A DNA stretch of 64,000 bases from CAVWSM01 sp963757805 (GCA_963757805.1 CAVWSM010000001.1:62001-126000), one strand, 5' to 3'. Shown: positions 26,037 to 34,928, counted from the first letter of the stretch. Translations and numbers: made by a program. Notes: generated from the sequence alone by a model not told the origin.

Positions 26037-26921
26037 ATGCCAGCGCCAACGCCCCTACCGAAGGACCTGTTGAGCAGGCCGTTCACCCGAGCCGAGGCAG
26101 CCGCGTTAGGCGTGTCGGATCGCGTGCTGGCCGGCCAACGCTTTCGACATCCGCACCGCGGCATCTACGTGCCAAGCCATCTTCAGGACACCGTCCTGCT
26201 GCGGGCGACGGCGGCCAGTCTGGCGCTTCCCAAGGCGGCCGCCTTCTCGCACACCACCGCGGCGGAGCTCCGCAGGCTGCCGGTTCCGGAGTCCTCGGCA
26301 CTCCACGCTTGCGTGCCGGTCGGGGAGGTTGTTCCCGACATCGCCGGAGTCATCGGACACGAAGGTCTCCTCGAAGAGCACGTAACGGCGCTGGGTGCAC
26401 TCCGCGTCGTCACTGGCTGCCGCACCTTCCTCGACCTGGCTCCCGAACTCGGGCTCACCGACCTCGTGATTCTCGGCGACGCCGTTGCTCGCCGCGAGGG
26501 CAAGGACGCGTTGTTGGCTGTCGTGCGCGAGGGGCATCGCCGGCGCGGCGTGGTCGGCGCGCGTCGAGCCCTCGAGATGGTCGAGGAAGGCGTTGACTCG
26601 CCCATGGAGACACGTGTGCGTCTGCTCATCGTGTTCGGCGGGCTGCCGTGCCCCCGGGTCAACCGCGACGTGGTCGTCGATGGCCAGTGGCTTGCGCGAC
26701 CGGACCTGAGCTACCCACAGTTCAAGATTGCGATTGAGTACGACGGCGAAACCCATCGCCTAGACAAGAAGCAGTGGCGCGATGACATCTTCCGGAAGGA
26801 GGGTCTCGAAGACTTCGGCTGGCGATGCATGGTGCTCACTGCCGACGATGTGTTTGTCCGAGCTCGGCTCACTGAGCACAGGGTTCGCGGTGCACTTCTG
26901 GACCGCGGTTGGCGCCCATGA
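26037..26921 (+). CDS. AbiEi-like/DUF559-type protein (putative nuclease-fold)
   Basis: About 294 residues. The N-terminal part (FTRAEAAALGVSDRVLAGQR, HPHRGIYVP, AFSHTTAAELRRLPVP) resembles the winged-helix and following domain found in AbiEi-type antitoxin-like proteins of actinobacteria. The C-terminal part (PDLSYPQFKIAIEYDGETHR, then WRDDIFRKEGLEDFGWRCMV) resembles the DUF559/Vsr-like restriction-endonuclease fold with the acidic D...E-x-D core. These proteins are numerous in actinobacterial genomes, usually without a toxin partner, and none is seen here. The ATG at 26037 matches the start of family homology. Function is not established. Confidence 0.7.
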   Translation: MPAPTPLPKDLLSRPFTRAEAAALGVSDRVLAGQRFRHPHRGIYVPSHLQDTVLLRATAASLALPKAAAFSHTTAAELRRLPVPESSALHACVPVGEVVPDIAGVIGHEGLLEEHVTALGALRVVTGCRTFLDLAPELGLTDLVILGDAVARREGKDALLAVVREGHRRRGVVGARRALEMVEEGVDSPMETRVRLLIVFGGLPCPRVNRDVVVDGQWLARPDLSYPQFKIAIEYDGETHRLDKKQWRDDIFRKEGLEDFGWRCMVLTADDVFVRARLTEHRVRGALLDRGWRP

Positions 26922-26933
26922 CTCGCGAACCCC

Positions 26934-26975
26934 GAGTAGTGCACCACGCGACGGCGACCCCGTGGTGCACTACTC
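26934..26975. terminator. Perfect 15-bp stem-loop between convergent genes
   Basis: GAGTAGTGCACCACG (26934-26948) and CGTGGTGCACTACTC (26961-26975) are exact reverse complements around a 12-nt loop. They sit in the 59-bp gap between the convergent genes ending at 26921 and 26981, which suggests a bidirectional transcription terminator. Confidence 0.78.
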
Positions 26976-26980
26976 CATGA

Positions 26981-27433
26981 TCAAAGCCAGTTGGGGTCCT
27001 CGACGAGCCGGGCGAAGCGCCGCAGGGACCAGCGCACGCCCATCACGAAAGCTGGACGCACCAGCGGAAAGCCCAGCCGACCCACGATGCCGTACGGCAG
27101 GTCAAGCTCCTCGCGAAGCTCCAGCCGGGATCGCGAGGGCTCGAGCTCAGCGACCGTAACGATCCCCCACCCGCGCACCAAACGACCGGTGTGCTCGACC
27201 ACGCAGCGTCGCGGTGGGTCCCACTCGGTGACCGTCATGGTGTCGAGGAAGCCGAACGGTCGAACCCCCGTGTACGCCGCGAGGCGCTGCCCCACGCCGG
27301 GAGCACCGATCGACAGCGTCGAGGTACCGAGCATCCACTCGCCCTGGCGCTCCCAGGCGGTGATGCCAAGAAACACCCGCTCGGCAGGGGCTGCCACGTC
27401 AACCGACGCGGACACCACCGCTCGCTTGGTCAC
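26981..27433 (-). CDS. SRPBCC (START-like) family protein
   Basis: A 150-residue protein with the polyketide-cyclase/START-like pattern. A beta strand (AVVSASVDVAAPAERVF) is followed by a helix (ITAWERQGEWML), a run of strands (FLDTMTVTEWDPPRRCVVEH, GWGIVTVAELEPSRSRLELR) and a long C-terminal helix. These proteins bind hydrophobic ligands, and the specific ligand is unknown. The GTG at 27433 overlaps the stop of the upstream HIT gene (GTGA), so the two are translationally coupled. Confidence 0.82.
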   Translation of the reverse strand: MTKRAVVSASVDVAAPAERVFLGITAWERQGEWMLGTSTLSIGAPGVGQRLAAYTGVRPFGFLDTMTVTEWDPPRRCVVEHTGRLVRGWGIVTVAELEPSRSRLELREELDLPYGIVGRLGFPLVRPAFVMGVRWSLRRFARLVEDPNWL

Positions 27434-27840
27434 AGCACCGACCGCAGCTTCGCCGCGTACGTCTCGGCCTCGTCCTCGGAGGCGTACCGCGTCCGCGGCC
27501 AGAAGAACCCGCGCAGGCCGTCGCCCTTGGTGCGCGGCACAACGTGGAAGTGCAGGTGCGGCACGCTCTGGCTCACGACGTTGTTGGCGGCCACGAACGT
27601 GCCCTGGCAGCCGTACGCCTCCGGCATTGCGGCGGCTATCGAGCGGATTGCGCCCACGTACGGCATGACCAGCTCGTCCGGGAGGTCGGGCAGGGTCGCC
27701 ACGTGCCGCCGCGGAATGACAAGAACATGACCCTTGAAGACCGGCCGCGCATCGAGGAACGCGACGACCTCGACGCTCTCAAGCACGAGGGCCGCAGCAT
27801 GGGATCCGGAGGCGATCTCACAGAACACGCAGTCATCCAT
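27430..27840 (-). CDS. HIT family nucleotide hydrolase
   Basis: A 136-residue histidine-triad protein with the zinc-type N-terminus DDCVFCEIASG and the triad HLHFHVV near residue 98. It ends with GFFWPRTRYASEDEAETYAA. Members hydrolyse nucleoside phosphoramidates or dinucleoside polyphosphates in the cytosol. It leads a two-gene unit with the SRPBCC gene and is divergent from the importer operon at 28071, across a 230-bp gap with no recognisable operator. Confidence 0.9.
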   Translation of the reverse strand: MDDCVFCEIASGSHAAALVLESVEVVAFLDARPVFKGHVLVIPRRHVATLPDLPDELVMPYVGAIRSIAAAMPEAYGCQGTFVAANNVVSQSVPHLHFHVVPRTKGDGLRGFFWPRTRYASEDEAETYAAKLRSVL

Positions 27841-28070
27841 CGAGGTCTGAGGCTACCCAGCCGGTAGAGCGCTCTCACTGGCATTCGACTGTCCGATAAG
27901 TCCAACTTGCCCCGATCCTTGGTCGGTTGTGACAGTGAAGTTGTCGAACCGTTACCGCCAGGTGGCCTGCCGCCCTTGCTGTTCACGCCCGTTCACATTT
28001 CGATCGAGGCAGCAACCTGTGAACTAGCCGTGCCGTCCGACCAGGCGGCTGCGGGAGGAGGCACGACCAC

Positions 28071-29468
28071 ATGGCAAGAACTGTTGTAAGACGCCGTGGA
28101 GCTGCCGTCCTCGTCGGTGCTCTCGGCCTGTCGCTCGTCCTCACCGCCTGTGGCGGAGACGACGACGACGACGACAGCACCGCGGGGGGCGGCAGCACCG
28201 CCGACGCAACCGCCGTCGACTGCACCGAGTACGAGGCGTTCGGCGACCTCGAAGGCACGCGGGTCACCGTCTACACCTCGATCGTCGCGCCTGAGGACGC
28301 GGCCTACATCAACTCGTACGCTCCCTTCGAGGAGTGCACCGGCGTCGACGTGCAGTACGAGGGCTCCAAGGAGTTCGAGGCTCAGCTGCCCGTACGCATC
28401 CAGGCCGGTAACCCGCCGGACATCGCGTTCATCCCGCAGCCGGGTCTCCTGCAGACCTTGGTGCGCGAGTTCGACGCCATTGTGCCGGTCGGCGAAGCCG
28501 CCGCGGCCAACGTCGACGAGTTCTACGACCCGGCGTGGAAGGAGTACGGCAGCGTCGACGGCACCTTCTACGCGCCGCCCAACAGCTCCAACGTCAAGTC
28601 GTTCGTTTGGTACTCGCCGGCGGCCTTCGAGGAGAACGGCTACGAGATCCCGACCACCTGGGATGACCTCATTGCGTTGACGGAGCAGATCACCGAGGAC
28701 CATGCCGAGGGCGCGACGAAGGCGTGGTGCGCGGGCATCGGATCAGGCGATGCGACGGGCTGGCCGGCCACCGACTGGATGGAGGACATTATCCTCCGCA
28801 ACAACGGGCCGGAGGTCTACGACCAGTGGTGGAAGCACGAGATTCCGTTCAACGACCCGCAGATCGTCGATGCGCTCAACCAGGCCGGCGAGATCCTCAA
28901 GAACCCGGACTTCGTCAACGGTGGTCTCGGTGACGTAAGCACGATCGCCACGACGACGTTCCAGGACGGCGGTCTGGGGATTCTCGACGGGTCCTGCTTC
29001 CTGCACCGTCAGGCCTCCTTCTACGCGGCCAACTTCCAGGACGCAGGGGCAGCCAACGTTGCCGAGGACGGCGACGTCTTCGCCTTCTACCTGCCGGGCG
29101 AGAGCGAGGACGAGAAGCCGGTGCTCGTCGGTGGCGAGTTCACCGCTGCCTTCCGCTCGGCTCCTGAGGTGGAGGCCTTCCAGGCCTACCTCACCTCGCC
29201 TGCGTGGGCCAACCTGCGGGCGCAGGAGGGCTTCGGCTTCCTGTCGGCCAACAGCGGGCTCGACGTTGCCAACGTCGAGAGCGAGATCTCCAAGCAGTCC
29301 GTGGAGATTCTCCAGGACCCCAACTCGATCCAGCGGTTCGACGGCTCCGACCTCATGCCGGGCGCCGTCGGTGCCGGTAGCTTCTGGCAGGGCATGACGG
29401 ACTGGATTACGGGTTCGGACAGCGAGGAGGTCTTGACCTTCATCGAGGAGTCTTGGCCAGCATCCTGA
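28071..29468 (+). CDS. Alpha-glucoside-type ABC transporter substrate-binding lipoprotein
   Basis: A 465-residue extracellular solute-binding protein. The lipobox LTAC places lipidation at C27, and an unusually acidic run of aspartates (GGDDDDDD) follows. The mature domain matches AglE-type proteins: RVTVYTSIVAPEDAAYINSY, AGNPPDIAFIPQPGLLQTLV, GTFYAPPNSSNVKSFVWYSP and the C-terminal GFLSANSGLDVANVESEISK. It binds a disaccharide, probably an alpha-glucoside such as trehalose or maltose, by homology only. It is followed by a strong hairpin and two permease genes, with no ATPase gene in the operon. Confidence 0.9.
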   Translation: MARTVVRRRGAAVLVGALGLSLVLTACGGDDDDDDSTAGGGSTADATAVDCTEYEAFGDLEGTRVTVYTSIVAPEDAAYINSYAPFEECTGVDVQYEGSKEFEAQLPVRIQAGNPPDIAFIPQPGLLQTLVREFDAIVPVGEAAAANVDEFYDPAWKEYGSVDGTFYAPPNSSNVKSFVWYSPAAFEENGYEIPTTWDDLIALTEQITEDHAEGATKAWCAGIGSGDATGWPATDWMEDIILRNNGPEVYDQWWKHEIPFNDPQIVDALNQAGEILKNPDFVNGGLGDVSTIATTTFQDGGLGILDGSCFLHRQASFYAANFQDAGAANVAEDGDVFAFYLPGESEDEKPVLVGGEFTAAFRSAPEVEAFQAYLTSPAWANLRAQEGFGFLSANSGLDVANVESEISKQSVEILQDPNSIQRFDGSDLMPGAVGAGSFWQGMTDWITGSDSEEVLTFIEESWPAS

Positions 29469-29482
29469 TCGTGTGAGAAAGT

Positions 29483-29528
29483 GAGCGACGGTGCCGAGTG
29501 ACCCTCGGGTCATTCGGCACCGTCGCTC
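29483..29528. terminator. Long intercistronic stem-loop after the binding-protein gene
   Basis: The arms 29483-29504 and 29507-29528 form a 22-bp stem with one G-T wobble and a 2-nt loop, starting GAGCGACGGTGCCGA and ending TCGGCACCGTCGCTC. The position between an abundant binding protein and its permeases suits partial termination or 3'-end protection, giving excess binding protein over permease. Confidence 0.8.
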
Positions 29529-29558
29529 CCGGAGGTCATCAAAGGGGAGGTGGGGCAG

Positions 29559-30521
29559 GTGGGCAACGCCGAGAAATTCGGGCAGATGTTCCTGGCCATC
29601 GCGTTGTTCGTTGGTGTCATGGCCGTGGTGCTGCTCATTGCCCACCGCGCTCGGGGTAAGAACGCTGAGCGGATCAACGCATCCGCATTCCTTTTACCCG
29701 CCGTCCTGTTGCTCCTGGCCGGACTGCTCTACCCCGCCGTTCTCACGATCATTGCGTCGTTCCAGAACCCGCGCGGCACCGCGTTTGTGGGCCTCGACAA
29801 CTACATCGACATCTTCACCGAGTCCGCGTACCTGACCGTTCTGCGCAACACCTTCTTGTGGGTGCTGTTAACACCGATCATCGCTACCGCCATCGGCTTG
29901 CTGTACGCCGTGCTTGTCGACCGAGTGCGTGGGGAGGCCGTAGCCAAGGCATTCATATTCCTGCCGTTGGCCATCTCGCTTGTCGGTGCGTCCATCATCT
30001 GGAAGTTCGTCTACGAGTTCCGGCCAGAGGGTGTCAATCAGATCGGCCTGGCCAACCAGATCTTGGTCTGGGTCGGGTTAGATCCGTATCAGTTCCTGCT
30101 CCATGAGCCGGCGAACACGCTGTTCCTCATCGTCATCATGATCTGGATCCAGGCGGGGTTCGCCATGACGGTGCTCTCCGCAGCGATCAAGGCGATCCCG
30201 GACGACATCATCGAGGCCGCGAGGCTTGACGGGCTCTTCGGTTTCAAGATGTTCCGGTTCATCACGGTGCCTAGCATCCGACCTGCACTCATTGTGGTCG
30301 TCACCACCATCGGCATCGCAACGCTCAAGGTGTTCGACATCGTGCGCACCACCACCGGTGGTCAGTTCCAGACGAGCGTGGTGGCCAACGAGTTCTACGA
30401 CCAGAGCTTCCGCTTCTTCAACGAGGGCCTCGGCTCAGCGTTTGCGGTCCTGCTGTTCGTGCTGGTCATCCCGATTGTCATCTACAACGTTCGCCAGCTT
30501 CGAAAGACGGAGGCACGATGA
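29559..30521 (+). CDS. Sugar ABC transporter permease (AglF/MalF type)
   Basis: About 320 residues with an extra N-terminal membrane helix (FLAIALFVGVMAVVLLIAHR) before the six-helix permease core. The EAA coupling loop is DIIEAARLDGLFGFKMFRFI, and the C-terminal LLFVLVIPIVIYNVRQLRKT closes the last helix. The GTG at 29559 is chosen because AAAGGGGAGG (29541-29550) is 8 nt upstream; a GTG at 29550 is in frame but lies inside that site. Its stop overlaps the next permease (ATGA). It forms the channel with the gene at 30518. Confidence 0.88.
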   Translation: MGNAEKFGQMFLAIALFVGVMAVVLLIAHRARGKNAERINASAFLLPAVLLLLAGLLYPAVLTIIASFQNPRGTAFVGLDNYIDIFTESAYLTVLRNTFLWVLLTPIIATAIGLLYAVLVDRVRGEAVAKAFIFLPLAISLVGASIIWKFVYEFRPEGVNQIGLANQILVWVGLDPYQFLLHEPANTLFLIVIMIWIQAGFAMTVLSAAIKAIPDDIIEAARLDGLFGFKMFRFITVPSIRPALIVVVTTIGIATLKVFDIVRTTTGGQFQTSVVANEFYDQSFRFFNEGLGSAFAVLLFVLVIPIVIYNVRQLRKTEAR

Positions 30522-31426
30522 CCGCCATCACGACGCCGACCGTCACAGAGCCGGAAAAGCCGGCTACCCGCGCCGCTGCCGAGGCCAAGAAGCGGCTCGC
30601 GTCGCCCTGGGCGTCGCTGGCAGCCATCGTCATCGCGGTGCTGTGGACGATCCCGACCGTTGGTCTGCTGATCACGTCGATCAGGCCACCGTTGGACGTA
30701 CGGCAGTCGGGTTGGTGGACCTGGTTCACCGACCCCACGTTCACCACGGAGAACTACCGCGAGGTGCTGACGGGCGCCACGACCAATCTGTCGACCTACT
30801 TCGTCAACTCGATCGTCATCACGATCCCGGCTGTGCTCATACCCTTGAGCCTGGCGACGCTCGCGGCCTACGCGTTTGCGTGGACCCACTTCAAGGGGCG
30901 CGACTTCCTGTTCGTCGCCGTGTTCGCGCTGCAGATCGTGCCGCTGCAGATCGCACTGCTGCCGCTGCTCACGCGGTTCGTTGACTGGGGACTCAACGGC
31001 ACGTTCTGGCCGGTGTGGATCTCGCACTCGATTTTCGCGCTGCCATTGGCGATCTTCCTGCTGCACAACTTCATGCGCGAGATCCCAGGCGAGCTCGTCG
31101 AGGCCGCTCGGGTCGACGGAGCGGGACACGTCCGGATCTTCCTGCAGATCATGCTGCCGCTGCTGGTCCCGGTCATCGCGGCGTTCAGCATCTTCCAGTT
31201 CCTATGGGTGTGGAACGACCTGCTGGTGGCCCTGACCATGGCTGGCGGATCTCTTGACGTCGCGCCGCTGACGGTTCGGCTGGCTGAGCTGTCGGGCACC
31301 CGCGGCACGTCGTGGCACCTGCTGTCCGCCGGTGCCTTCGTCGCGATCGTCGTACCCCTGATCGTGTTCCTCGCGCTGCAGCGCTACTTTGTCCGCGGCC
31401 TGCTCGCTGGCAGCGTGAAGGGCTAA
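30518..31426 (+). CDS. Sugar ABC transporter permease (AglG/MalG type)
   Basis: A 302-residue permease with six membrane helices and a polar N-terminal tail. The EAA loop reads ELVEAARVDGAGHVRIFLQI. FSIFQFLWVWNDLLVALTMA and GAFVAIVVPLIVFLALQRYF are typical MalG-family segments. It partners the permease at 29559, and the operon ends with the hairpin at 31443-31487. Energy must come from an ATPase encoded elsewhere. Confidence 0.92.
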   Translation: MTAITTPTVTEPEKPATRAAAEAKKRLASPWASLAAIVIAVLWTIPTVGLLITSIRPPLDVRQSGWWTWFTDPTFTTENYREVLTGATTNLSTYFVNSIVITIPAVLIPLSLATLAAYAFAWTHFKGRDFLFVAVFALQIVPLQIALLPLLTRFVDWGLNGTFWPVWISHSIFALPLAIFLLHNFMREIPGELVEAARVDGAGHVRIFLQIMLPLLVPVIAAFSIFQFLWVWNDLLVALTMAGGSLDVAPLTVRLAELSGTRGTSWHLLSAGAFVAIVVPLIVFLALQRYFVRGLLAGSVKG

Positions 31427-31433
31427 CAGCCAG

Positions 31434-31487
31434 TTGTCAGGTTGTCAGGACGGCTGACCTGCAGCGACGCGGTCAGCCGGCCTGACA
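31434..31487. terminator. TTGTCAGG-type compound hairpin after the importer operon
   Basis: Two tandem TTGTCAGG boxes (31434-31441, 31442-31449) are followed by GGCTGACC (31452-31459), an 11-nt loop, GGTCAGCC (31471-31478) and CCTGACA (31481-31487). The second box pairs with CCTGACA outside the 8-bp inner stem. The same doubled box recurs at 34875 and 34947. Confidence 0.75.
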
Positions 31488-31593
31488 TGTCGAATCGTGC
31501 AGTGGACGCTCGCGCATGGACGCGAGCGGGTCAACCATGGTCGGACTCCCCCTTCTCGCCTTGACTGATGGGCACAGGGAGAGGAGACCCAAG

Positions 31594-32406
31594 ATGACCA
31601 TCCTGATCACCGTCGGCACTGGCAAGACCGGCCGCCGTGTCGCAGAGCGGCTGCAGGCGCGCGGGATCGACGCCCGCGCCGGCTCCCGCTCGGGCCAGCC
31701 GCCATTCGACTGGGAGGACCCCACGACATGGGCGCCGGCACTGCAGGGCGTGAACGCCGTGTACATCGTCTACTACCCGGACCTGGCGATGCCGGGCGCG
31801 GACGAACTGATCCGCGCGTTCAGTAAGCAAGCGGCGGCGGCCGGCGCACAGCGGCTGGTGCTGCTGTCCGGCCGCGGTGAGCCAGAGGCCGCCCACGCGG
31901 AGAAGGGCATACAGGACCTCGGTGTCGACTGGACCATCATCAGATCCAGCTGGATCAACCAGAACTTCGACGAGGGGTTCATGCTCGACTCCATCCGCTC
32001 TGGTCAGCTGTTGATGCCGATGGGCGAGGTACCGGAGCCGTTCGTCGACGCCGACGACATCGCGGATGTTGCCGTAGTTGCGCTGACCGAGGACGGGCAC
32101 GCGGGGCAAGAGTACGAGCTGACCGGCCCGCGGCTGCTCACGTTCGACGACGTGGCTGCCGATATCAGCAAGGCCACTGGTCGCGAGATCACTTACGTAC
32201 CCGTTACCGCGGCCGAGTTCGCGCAAGGCTTGGCCGAGGATGGGCTCGCCGATCTCGTCGGACCGTTGACGGACCTGTTCACTCGGGTGCTGGACGGCCG
32301 CAACGCGCACCTCACCAACGACGTCCGGCGGGCGCTTGGGAGGGAGCCGCGTGACTTCCGGGACTACGCCGTAGAGGCCGCGTTCACCGGGGTGTGGGAC
32401 ACCTAA
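31594..32406 (+). CDS. NmrA-like NAD(P)-binding protein
   Basis: A 270-residue short-chain-reductase-like protein of the NmrA/azoreductase type. It starts with MTILITVGTGKTGRRVAERL, whose GTGKTG is a nucleotide-binding glycine motif (GxxGxxG-like). Other typical parts are ALQGVNAVYIVYYPDLAMPG and VDWTIIRSSWINQNFDEGFM. These act as NAD(P)H-dependent reductases or redox sensors, and no partner gene defines the role. The ATG at 31594 follows GAGGAGACCCAAG. Neighbours are not clearly related. Confidence 0.82.
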   Translation: MTILITVGTGKTGRRVAERLQARGIDARAGSRSGQPPFDWEDPTTWAPALQGVNAVYIVYYPDLAMPGADELIRAFSKQAAAAGAQRLVLLSGRGEPEAAHAEKGIQDLGVDWTIIRSSWINQNFDEGFMLDSIRSGQLLMPMGEVPEPFVDADDIADVAVVALTEDGHAGQEYELTGPRLLTFDDVAADISKATGREITYVPVTAAEFAQGLAEDGLADLVGPLTDLFTRVLDGRNAHLTNDVRRALGREPRDFRDYAVEAAFTGVWDT

Positions 32407-32440
32407 GCATCACGCCGGGCAGTCCCTAGACTCACAGCCC

Positions 32441-33007
32441 ATGACCTATCTGAACGACCGGGGTCAGCCGGAGCCTCCCATCGCGGGCGATGAGGTCGCC
32501 ACCCTCCTCGGCTCTCTCGAGCGCCAACGCGCGACCCTCTTGTGGAAGTGCGGTGGACTGGACAGTGCCGGTCTGAGGGTGACGACCGCGTCGTCCGCGA
32601 TCACCTTGGGCGGCTTGCTCAAGCACCTGGCTGGCGTCGAGACCTACAAGTTTTCCTGGATGCTGCTCGGGGAGAGGCCGGTGGCCCCGTGGGACACAGT
32701 GGATTGGGATGCCGATCCCGACTGGGACTGGCACTCGGCGGCAGAGGAATCCCCCGAGGAGCTCGTGGCACAGTGGCGGGAGGCTGTGGCCCGCTCCCGG
32801 TCGATAGTCGCGGAGGCGGTTTCCGGCGACGGCCTGGATACGCTGGCCGACTTCACCACTCCCGACGGCCAGTCCCCGAGCCTGCGACGACTGCTGATCG
32901 ACCTGATTGAGGAGTACGCGCGCCACGTCGGCCACGCCGACCTCATCCGGGAGTCGATTGATGGGCTCGTCGGGGAGGATCCACCGGCCGGCAGCCCGCT
33001 CCCCTGA
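32441..33007 (+). CDS. DinB family protein (DUF664), second copy
   Basis: A 188-residue DinB/DUF664 protein, paralogous to 2176-2685. The same landmarks appear: LLGSLERQRATLLWKCGGLD, a histidine in LLKHLAGVETYKF, and the C-terminal LIEEYARHVGHADLIRESID. A tryptophan/aspartate-rich loop (VDWDADPDWDWHSAAEESPE) marks this copy. It probably is a metal-binding four-helix bundle, possibly thiol-cofactor dependent. Identity to the first copy is partial and spread over the protein, so this is an older duplication or an independent family member. Confidence 0.86.
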   Translation: MTYLNDRGQPEPPIAGDEVATLLGSLERQRATLLWKCGGLDSAGLRVTTASSAITLGGLLKHLAGVETYKFSWMLLGERPVAPWDTVDWDADPDWDWHSAAEESPEELVAQWREAVARSRSIVAEAVSGDGLDTLADFTTPDGQSPSLRRLLIDLIEEYARHVGHADLIRESIDGLVGEDPPAGSPLP

Positions 33008-33058
33008 GCGGCGGGGGCCGCGGGAACGATCGCCACGACGCGTGTGTTGAATTGCCTC

Positions 33059-34855
33059 GTGAGTAGGATTCGCGCCCGCGTCCGCGCGCCCGAGCTCGTC
33101 GGCAAGGGCGGCTGGCTCAACACTGTCGGCGGGCCGCGGCTCGTCGACCTGCGCGGGCGCTTCGTCCTGCTGGACTTTTGGACCTCCGGCTGCATCAACT
33201 GCCTGCACGTCCTTGATGAGCTGCGGCCGCTGGAGAAACGGTTCGCCGACGAGCTCGTCGTGGTCGGGGTGCACTCGCCGAAGTTCGTCCATGAAGCCGA
33301 TCACGAGGCGTTGGTCGCCGCCGTCGAGCGGTACGAGGTCGGACACCCGGTGCTCGACGACCCCGACCTGACGACGTGGCAGGCATACGCCGTACGGGCC
33401 TGGCCGACACTGACGCTGATCGACCCGGAGGGCTTCGTAGTCGCGCAGTTCTCCGGTGAGGGACACGGGCACGCGATCGAGGCATTGCTCGCCGAGCTCG
33501 TTCCCGAGTACGAGGCACGTGGCACGCTGCAGCGCGGCGACGGCCCGTACGTGGCACCGGAGCCGGAGCCGACCGAGCTCCGCTTCCCCGGCAAGGTCGT
33601 GGGACTGCCCGACGGCACGTGGCTCGTCTCCGACACCAAGCACCACAGCCTTGTCGTGCTGGACGCCGAGGGGTCAACGGTGCTGCGGCGGATCGGCGCC
33701 GGCGAGCGCGGTCTGGTTGATGGTGCCGCCGAGCTCGCCCGATTCGCTGAGCCGCAAGGTGTGATGGTGCTGCCCTCCGATGTCGCCCCGACGGTGGGTT
33801 ACGACATTGTCGTTGCCGATACGGTCAATCACGCGTTGCGTGGGCTGCGGCTGGCCGACGGGACGGTGCAGACCATCGCCGGTTCGGGACGGCAGTGGAT
33901 GCAGGGCTCTGGCACTGATGACCTGTCAAGCCCGTGGGACGTCGCGTGGTGGAAGGGCCGCGTGTGGGTCGCGATGGCCGGGATCCATCAGCTCTGGACG
34001 TTCGACCCGCTGACCGGAGCGGTCGAGGTCGCTGCGGGGACGACGAACGAGGGCCTGCTGGACGGCCCGCTCGACGAGGCATGGTTTGCGCAGACGTCCG
34101 GCCTGGCGGCCACCGAGACGAGGCTATGGCTGGCCGATCCGGAGACCTCGTCGATTCGGTGGATCGATGACACCGGCGTGCACACGGCTGTCGGCACGGG
34201 ACTGTTTGACTTCGGCTTCCGCGATGGGCCGGCCGGAGATGCGCTGCTACAGCATCCGCTCGGCGTGACTGCTCTGCCGGACGGTTCGGTCGCCGTGTGC
34301 GACACCTACAACGACGCCGTACGACGCTTCGACCCGCAGACGGGTGAGGTGAGCACGCTTGCGGCCGGTCTGCGTGAGCCGAGTGCCGCAGTGGTTGACG
34401 GCGACACGCTCCTCGTCGTGGAGAGCGCCGCGCATCGCCTGACCAGGGTGTCGCTGGGTGCCGCGGCGAGTCGTACGGAAGGCTTCGCCCACCGCACCCA
34501 GCGACCGACGATCGAGATAGGTCCGGGCAAGGTCGAGCTGTCCGTCGTCTTCGAGCCGCCGCCAGGTCAGAAGCTCGACGAGAGGTACGGCCCACCGACG
34601 CGCCTGCTCGTCTCAGCCACACCTGCTGCGCTCCTTCGCGACGGCGACGGCCGCGGCACCGAGCTCAGCCGAGTGCTCGACATCAACGCGAGCGTCGGTG
34701 ACGGCGTGCTGCACATCTCGGCCATGGCGGCATCGTGCGACGAAGAGGGTGAAGGTGCGGCCTGCCACGTGCACCAGCAGGACTGGGGCGTCCCGATCCG
34801 CGTCGTCGACGGCGGGCCGACGCGGCTGGAGCTCTTCCTGTCTGGCCGCGCCTGA
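33059..34855 (+). CDS. Thioredoxin-like/NHL-repeat fusion protein (NHLRC2-like)
   Basis: About 598 residues. The N-terminal thioredoxin-like domain (LVDLRGRFVLLDFWTSGCIN, CxxC = CINC) is followed by a beta-propeller of NHL repeats from about residue 180 to 480 (GLPDGTWLVSDTKHHSLVVL, IVVADTVNHALRGLRLADGT, VTALPDGSVAVCDTYNDAVR). A C-terminal domain of about 100 residues follows. This matches the bacterial relatives of human NHLRC2, whose biochemical role is unsettled. There is no signal peptide, so it is likely cytosolic. The GTG at 33059 is preferred over a TTG at 33044. The next gene is convergent across paired hairpins. Confidence 0.85.
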   Translation: MSRIRARVRAPELVGKGGWLNTVGGPRLVDLRGRFVLLDFWTSGCINCLHVLDELRPLEKRFADELVVVGVHSPKFVHEADHEALVAAVERYEVGHPVLDDPDLTTWQAYAVRAWPTLTLIDPEGFVVAQFSGEGHGHAIEALLAELVPEYEARGTLQRGDGPYVAPEPEPTELRFPGKVVGLPDGTWLVSDTKHHSLVVLDAEGSTVLRRIGAGERGLVDGAAELARFAEPQGVMVLPSDVAPTVGYDIVVADTVNHALRGLRLADGTVQTIAGSGRQWMQGSGTDDLSSPWDVAWWKGRVWVAMAGIHQLWTFDPLTGAVEVAAGTTNEGLLDGPLDEAWFAQTSGLAATETRLWLADPETSSIRWIDDTGVHTAVGTGLFDFGFRDGPAGDALLQHPLGVTALPDGSVAVCDTYNDAVRRFDPQTGEVSTLAAGLREPSAAVVDGDTLLVVESAAHRLTRVSLGAAASRTEGFAHRTQRPTIEIGPGKVELSVVFEPPPGQKLDERYGPPTRLLVSATPAALLRDGDGRGTELSRVLDINASVGDGVLHISAMAASCDEEGEGAACHVHQQDWGVPIRVVDGGPTRLELFLSGRA

Positions 34856-34874
34856 CGCGCGTCGGATGGCCGAC

Positions 34875-34928
34875 TTGTCAGGTTGTCAGGACGGGTGACC
34901 TGGGCAAACTGCCGCCCCGAGCCTGACA
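34875..34928. repeat. TTGTCAGG doubled box with returning CCTGACA
   Basis: TTGTCAGGTTGTCAGG at 34875-34890, then CCTGACA at 34922-34928, which can pair with either box across a 31-nt loop. It is the first of two similar units between the convergent genes ending at 34855 and 35045. Confidence 0.7.

Noticed and set aside
26037..26921. AbiEi-like protein considered as part of a defence system
   Set aside because: No toxin (AbiEii-like nucleotidyltransferase) or other defence gene adjoins it, and such genes are common solitary features in actinobacteria.
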